Below are positions 11,815-16,397 of a DNA stretch of 16,397 bases, piece by piece. This DNA comes from an uncultured Clostridia bacterium. GTDB lineage: Bacteria > Bacillota > Clostridia > Oscillospirales > Ruminococcaceae. The DNA lies in NCBI GenBank assembly GCA_947175045.1, contig CAMWLH010000009.1:1-16397 (forward strand), read 5' to 3'. The position numbers were made by a program, and so were the translations under genes. Within the stretch, counting starts at the first letter, position 1. Every line of letters begins with the position of its first letter. The notes under the pieces are model-generated. The model searched no databases and was not told where the DNA came from. It saw nothing but the letters and a program-made list of their open reading frames with translations.

Positions 11815-12942
11815 TTAGTCGTCCTCCTTTTCGTCGACCGGAGAATTTACATAGAGTCTCCGCTCCTTCAGATAGGTTATTAGTTCGGGGGCTGTATCAT
11901 CGTCCAGGCAGCTCACAAAATCGCTCCAGCTAATGCTTGTCATCTCCTTGTCAGTTACCATATTTGCCATTTCGCAGATTTTATCCACGAGTTCAATGAT
12001 TGCAATCAGCGTATTGTACTTTAGCGTTCCACGGAACATTCGGAACTCCACGGTATTCCAATTGGTGATATTGACGCAGGCGTAGCGACCGTTGCTGCCT
12101 TTCTTGGCGTCTTCCAGAATTTCCTTAGGGTTGCTTTTATAACCGTACCTTGCCGCCCAGCGGTTCATTTGATATTCTGTTCGGCGAGAGAATTTCAGCA
12201 GCTCCAGCCAGTGATGCTCCACAAAATAAAGTACCCGCGAAATGCACTCATCTTGTGCCTCGCGGGTACTCCCGAATGTGGTTCTGTTGACGTGGATATG
12301 CAATCCACAGGTGCTTGTTTTGTGGCTGCGGTAATCCAATTGAATGGCTCTGCGCATTATATCCTCCCATGGCATTTTGGTTTTGTGGTAATTGAGCGAC
12401 ATCGGGTGGGTTACTATTTCCATGCCGTCATTCAGGCTGCCGTCGGATTTTATGTAGATATGCTCATTATCGCGGTTACCTATCTGCAGGAGCTCGTCTG
12501 CATTGTCGCTGTATTTGCCGCCATCGTCAATTTCAAGCTCAACTCCGAAGTAGCGGTTGCTGTCACCATAAAATATGGGTTCGGGTTTGTAGCTGTAATC
12601 GTGGATAGAGTGGCTGCGGTGCTCCTCAATACAGCTGTCGCAGTAAGGTATATTATCGAAGTCGTCGATATAGTTTGCGTCTTCGCGAGGGATTATTCTG
12701 CCGCAGTCCTCGCAGGTAGTGTAAAAGTCATCATAGCAGCTTCCGCAGAGCGGCATAGTGTCCGAACCGGAATTATCATCGCTCCAAATGCGGTTACCGC
12801 AGTGCTCGCAGGTTACTGTCTCCTCAAAATAACAGGTTTCACAGAGTAACTCTCCGTCGAAAGCACGGCTGGTGTCCTCGTCGGTTTCGCTTCCGCAGCA
12901 GGTGCAGACCAGGCGGTGCAGTTCAATTTCGTTGTTTTTCAT
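11815..12942 (-). CDS. GS-fold amidoligase with three N-terminal zinc ribbons
   Basis: 375-aa predicted COOH-NH2 ligase of the putative amidoligase family (glutamine-synthetase-like fold). Family motifs: FGVELEID (132-139, metal/ATP acids), SDGSLNDGMEIVTHP (166-180), CGLHIHVN (212-219) and VEFRMFRGTL (298-307). The first 110 residues hold six CxxC pairs (C13/C16, C34/C37, C45/C48, C66/C69, C77/C80, C101/C104), i.e. three LIM-like treble-clef zinc modules that probably bind a partner or substrate protein. The ATG at 12942 follows an AGGAGG site by 6 bases; that site lies at the end of the DUF960 gene. It should form amide or isopeptide bonds using ATP; the substrate is unknown. Ends in TAA touching the amidotransferase ATG. 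An acidic Cys-rich N-terminus and an acidic tail (EKEDD) are notable. Confidence 0.88.
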   Translation of the reverse strand: MKNNEIELHRLVCTCCGSETDEDTSRAFDGELLCETCYFEETVTCEHCGNRIWSDDNSGSDTMPLCGSCYDDFYTTCEDCGRIIPREDANYIDDFDNIPYCDSCIEEHRSHSIHDYSYKPEPIFYGDSNRYFGVELEIDDGGKYSDNADELLQIGNRDNEHIYIKSDGSLNDGMEIVTHPMSLNYHKTKMPWEDIMRRAIQLDYRSHKTSTCGLHIHVNRTTFGSTREAQDECISRVLYFVEHHWLELLKFSRRTEYQMNRWAARYGYKSNPKEILEDAKKGSNGRYACVNITNWNTVEFRMFRGTLKYNTLIAIIELVDKICEMANMVTDKEMTSISWSDFVSCLDDDTAPELITYLKERRLYVNSPVDEKEDD

Positions 12943-12953
12943 TTTTGACCTCC

Positions 12954-13238
12954 TCAATATTCTTCGGCAAGTAGCATGGTTGAATGGGTGCTGTCGTCGA
13001 TCACAAAGATTTTGGCAGTGACTATTTCGTCAGCCTTGATCTCGTAATCTTTTCGGTATTCGGGGATTTCCTGGTGGTGTTCGATGGCTTGCAGATTATT
13101 TCTTTTTGACAGCTTGAACACCTGAAATCCGTCCTTGGGTTCGGGCATTGTGTCGATGATATTCCACAGAATGATCTGCGTGAGCACCGGAATTCCCTCG
13201 GTTATGCCCCTAGTTGCGTAGCGTGGGTTGTTGAACAT
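12954..13238 (-). CDS. DUF960 family protein
   Basis: 94-aa protein matching DUF960, a small family common in staphylococcal and other Firmicute phages and plasmids. Recognisable parts: FNNPRYATRGI at the N-terminus, VLTQIILWNIIDTMP, DGFQVFKLS and HHQEIPEYRKDYEI. No catalytic residues stand out and the function is unknown. The ATG at 13238 was chosen because GGAGG lies 6 bases upstream; starting further up would translate through the 13264-13302 hairpin. It is the first gene of the four-gene cassette and its 3' end carries the ribosome site for the amidoligase. Ends in TGA. Confidence 0.8.
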   Translation of the reverse strand: MFNNPRYATRGITEGIPVLTQIILWNIIDTMPEPKDGFQVFKLSKRNNLQAIEHHQEIPEYRKDYEIKADEIVTAKIFVIDDSTHSTMLLAEEY

Positions 13239-13263
13239 TTTGTCCTCCTTTGATTTTGAGCGC

Positions 13264-13302
13264 AAAAAATCCCCCGAAGCCTTTCGACCTCGGGGATTTT
13301 TT
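13264..13302 (-). terminator. Hairpin between the large helical protein gene and DUF960: terminator and possible attenuator
   Basis: AAAAAATCCCC(C)GA pairs with TCGGGGATTTTTT, with one bulged C and a 12-base loop; T-runs result on both strands. It terminates transcripts from the gene ending at 13378. It also lies in the leader made from the promoter at 13344-13372, just 26 bases before the DUF960 start, so it could attenuate the cassette. Confidence 0.75.
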
Positions 13303-13324
13303 CTATGCGCCGTTAATAAACGGA

Positions 13325-13341
13325 AATGCTTATATAGCATT
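13325..13341. promoter_or_regulatory. Palindrome at the cassette's predicted transcription start
   Basis: AATGCT-TATAT-AGCATT, a 6-base inverted repeat that covers the predicted start site near 13337; a possible operator. Confidence 0.35.
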
Positions 13342-13343
13342 CA

Positions 13344-13372
13344 ATTCTATAATATGTAATTGAAATGTGCAA
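13344..13372 (-). promoter_or_regulatory. Promoter of the DUF960-amidoligase-amidotransferase-resolvase operon
   Basis: Minus strand: -35 TTGCAC (13372-13367), 17 bases, -10 TAGAAT (13349-13344). It sits between the end of the upstream gene and the hairpin. Confidence 0.5.
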
Positions 13373-13377
13373 TGATA

Positions 13378-16300
13378 TCAAATCAACGCAAGACGTTTCA
13401 AACACTCTGTCTTCTCTTCATCTGACAAAGTAGAATACAGCTCTATGACACCTAATATTTTAAGTTCCTTTAGCCTTGACTGCAAAGTCTCTCGTGCCTT
13501 TTCAACCATATCCAAATCAGATGGTTGAAGATATTCAGGTATCTCAAAGAGATTTCTTCTAAAATTCGTGCACTGAGATGCATTCAAAGACCCTATCAAA
13601 GGAATAACTCTTGTGACATTCGTGCTCATCCAATTTTTCCTTTTTTCCTCAACACGAGAACGTATTTCAGCAGCAATTTTCAGAGACTCTGCCTCGCATA
13701 TCGTTCCTTTGAATTCGGATAAAAAGTCTTCAACAGAGGTGATTTGTCCGGATTTGATTTTAAAATCCGAAATTATATTGGCTACACGCTGTACCGGCTC
13801 CAAAATATTACCCGGCAAACCGGAAGAAAGTATTTTGTCTGCATCATCAGAATATTCGGATAAAACAACATTATTACCGGCATTATCCCTGCACTTAGCG
13901 ATAAATGTTCTGGTAGTTTCAGTAAGGTATTCAGATCTTTGTTTCAGTATTTCTTTCGCATTATTCAGCTTTGTTGTATAATCATTCTTCACCTTTTTAT
14001 CAAGATCTGTGATAGATGCAAAGAAATTCAGCCATGAATCGCACTTTGAATTCAGATCAATACATGATGAATAATTGATCTCATTACCCATTCCGATTAT
14101 AGATAGGTCCCTCTCAACCTCCACGAATGTCTGTCCGTATTTTGCCTGCAGATTGGCTTCCGAAACAGCTTCAGCAACCCTCTCGTCTAGCAGGCGGGCA
14201 TAATCGGATTTGTTGATCTTTACAAGGATCTTAGAAACCCTTGTATACTCGGACTTGAATTGAGTGATCTCATTTGCCGCACACTTTATTCTCTTAACAA
14301 ATGTGCCGAAGTTCTTATCCAGAAGCATTTCAGCACCACTAAGCAAAGCTTTAACCCTATTACAGTATTCTTCACTGTATTCAAAATCAGAGTACTCTTC
14401 TATTTTTGAATTAGTAACAACCTCCTGCACCTTATTGAATACCTTAGCCATCAGTTTCTTTAAGTTAAATTGGTTTTTACATTCCTCAAATGCTTTTTCA
14501 GCAGGAATGAGGTTATTGGTGTACACCTGATCATATAGCCGTTTGCCATCTTTAAGGGTTTTGTTAGCTGTTGCAATTTTTGCTTCAAATCCTCCTGTCC
14601 CGTCAAGACCTGCCTTGACCTGATCAAGGGTTCTCTGAAGATTGCTGCATTGCTCAATATAAATATTGTCAGCTATTCTGCCAAGCAGTTCCTCTATCTC
14701 TTCATCGTGTGTTCTGCTGTTTAAACACAATTTCAGCCTTGAAAGATTTTCGTACATCTTCTTTTCATTGCGAATGACGGACGCACTGAAATCCTCGCGC
14801 TTAATAATCTCGCCGCCCTGTAAAATGCTAAGCTTTCCGCTATACTTACAGATAACATATAAAATCAATAAAGTGAGCGAATATTTGTTTAATCCATATG
14901 GGGGATATAGAAATTTACCGAAACTTTGACCGATACCAACCGGCTCATCCGGAGCAAGCATATCAATCATATCATTATAAACTCTCTTAACCACAGCGTT
15001 TTGCGGCTCGCAGAGCTTGTATCTTGAATCCAACACTTGCCAGGATGTTTGACGATTCGAAGTGGAAAGTACAGCCTGAATCCTGTTTTTCAGCGGTGGA
15101 GCAAAGGACTGGAATGTCTGCTGACTCATCATAGAATTATCATACATTCTGGCACAAAGCTCCATAAAGTTCTTTTTTACTTGCGGTGTAACCTTGCGTT
15201 CAAATCCGTCAAATGCAAAGGGAATAGTTTGGTTATATATCTCATCAAATCTCTTTGCACAAAGCACCCTTACACGATCATTTGAAACTTCAATTCCGTT
15301 AGATGTTATAAATTGGCGGCAAGCAGCCATATCAAGAAACAGCTTTTGTATTCTTCGGGTAGTAGCTTTCTGACGCTCAACAATAAACTTTGAAAACCGT
15401 GCCTGCTCAACAGGAGAAAAACGGCGAAGTGCCTCCCGCTCTTTTAAAAGATCAAGCATTTCTTCCGTTTCATCAGCTAATACACAAACAAGAAGCGGAA
15501 AACGTTTGAGATTATATTCCGCATATATTTTTTGAGCCACAGCCGCATCGGAGACAAAGTTCTTCCCACAGTACAAGTATACCAAAAGACCTCGTGCCTG
15601 TTCACCGTCAACCGCGCCGGTAAAGTACGACAATAAGCTTTGACAGTAGTTCGCCGTGAAATCTCTCGCATGAAGGATACGCTAATCAAAACGCCATTCG
15701 CAGGAATTTATCTGATGTTCCGCTGCAAAAGGTGTTTCCTCTGAAATATTAAGCTGAAAGTCCCTTTCCAACTCCTCGTCGTATTCAGCAATGCCATCAT
15801 ATGCTTTAGCAAGCAGTCTTTTGCGTATAAATTCTCTTTGATACTCGTTTCTTCCGCTTGCCTCGGCAAGAATATCATAATGACTGGTATTCGGGTCAAA
15901 CGCTATAACGCCATGCTCATTTTCCAGATTTCTAAGCGCTGCAAGAACCTGCTCCTCCGACAATCCAGAGCAAATCTTGACAGCATTGACGCTGTCCGTT
16001 TTATCCATCAATGTAAACTTGCACAAATTGGTGATAAGAATTGCTTTAAGAACGGTACTTTCATCTTTGCTGAGCTTGTCGCCAAGCTTAACGGAGACGT
16101 CCCTATAAAGCATACAATATTGACTTTGTACTAAACCCTGCTCCTCTGAGTTAAGCATTTCAGCAAACAAATCAGAGTCGATTATATCAACTGCATAGAT
16201 ATATTCAAGCCATTTTGATGAGATCTCCTTACCGCTTATGCCCTCAAACATCTGTTCTGCAAATGCAATTGTGGAACGCTGCTGCATCCATTGAGAGGTA

Positions 16301-16397
16301 TTTGAAAGAAGCCACACCGCGATCGGATGCAAAGGATAACAGCCCTTTGCCACTACGGAATAATACAGATCATCATTATACCACACAGACTTATTTT
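13378..16397 (-). pseudogene. Large helical ATPase-associated protein (BrxC/PglY-like C-terminal part), split by in-frame TAG; 5' end beyond the window
   Basis: One frame of about 1,006 codons enters from the right edge and ends in TGA at 13378, with a single TAG at 15682-15684. Before the TAG: 238 codons including CYPLHPIAVWLLSNTSQWMQQ, a motif of the kind found after the P-loop domain of BREX BrxC/PglY and related ATPases, then a winged-helix-like region (LSEEQVLAALRNLENEHGVIAFD). After it the frame continues at once (RILHARDFTANYC, then SYFTGAVDGEQARGLLVYLY) into ~750 residues that are almost wholly helical with coiled-coil stretches. The downstream part has no ATG near its start and no ribosome site (first alternative is a bare TTG at 15633), which argues it was one protein. 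The Walker motifs would lie outside the window. Assignment to BrxC is by resemblance only; no other BREX gene is present here. Confidence 0.6.

Noticed and set aside
12169..12849. 226-codon open frame on the plus strand with hydrophobic stretches
   Set aside because: Antisense to the amidoligase and its zinc ribbons; composition is a mirror of the real gene.
13239..13340. Longer N-terminus for the DUF960 protein
   Set aside because: It would translate through the terminator hairpin and lacks a ribosome site; the family begins at the MFNN start.
3305..16397. Second recombination site and sigK 3' half inside the window
   Set aside because: I looked along the plus strand for the sigma-K C-terminal half and an AATG core followed by it, and did not see either.
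1..16397. CRISPR arrays, tRNA or rRNA genes
   Set aside because: No regularly spaced repeats, cloverleaf-type sequence or rRNA-like stretches were noticed on either strand.

Overview
The window looks like part of the chromosome of a spore-forming, anaerobic Firmicute of the Clostridia (Oscillospiraceae/Ruminococcus-like). Reasons: a sporulation sigma-K gene, strong AGGAGG-type ribosome binding sites, TTGACA/TATAAT promoters, some TTG starts, moderate GC with AT-rich accessory patches, and clostridial mobile-element genes. This assignment is inference; no rRNA or housekeeping marker is present.

Left flank (1-2940), ordinary chromosome: an aldo/keto reductase; a small operon (zinc-ribbon membrane protein interrupted by an in-frame TAG, then a four-helix membrane protein); and a divergent XRE-type repressor. 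The control region between the last two carries three copies of one operator-like motif over two back-to-back promoters.

Centre of interest (2975-5030): the 5' half of sigK, including a hydrophobic pro-sequence, stops making sense at the codons for Cys-Ile-Asp-Asn. Immediately after it, in convergent orientation, is a large serine recombinase. This is the layout of a 'skin' (sigma-K intervening) element, as known from Bacillus subtilis and Clostridioides difficile. The matching 3' half of sigK is not in the window, so the element should run past the right edge and everything from about 3305 to 16397 would be its cargo.

Cargo (5177-16397), mostly minus strand and mosaic: a 734-aa HerA/FtsK-like ATPase with an unrecognised N-terminal half; a scar containing a relaxase fragment; a 66-aa gene; an Rpn-type PD-(D/E)XK nuclease; a HEPN-MNT toxin-antitoxin pair; a four-gene cassette (DUF960, GS-fold amidoligase with three zinc ribbons, class II glutamine amidotransferase, small serine resolvase); and the C-terminal ~1,000 codons of a large helical protein resembling BrxC/PglY-type ATPases, split by a second in-frame TAG. 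Candidate resolvase sites (CGTTCG repeats) lie beside the resolvase gene.

Overall reading: a developmental excision element that has picked up conjugation remnants, defence-type genes and a predicted peptide-modifying cassette. The two in-frame amber codons, each in an otherwise intact reading frame, could be decay or sequence error, or, less likely, suppression. TAG also ends the recombinase and the Rpn gene, so it probably works as a stop here.
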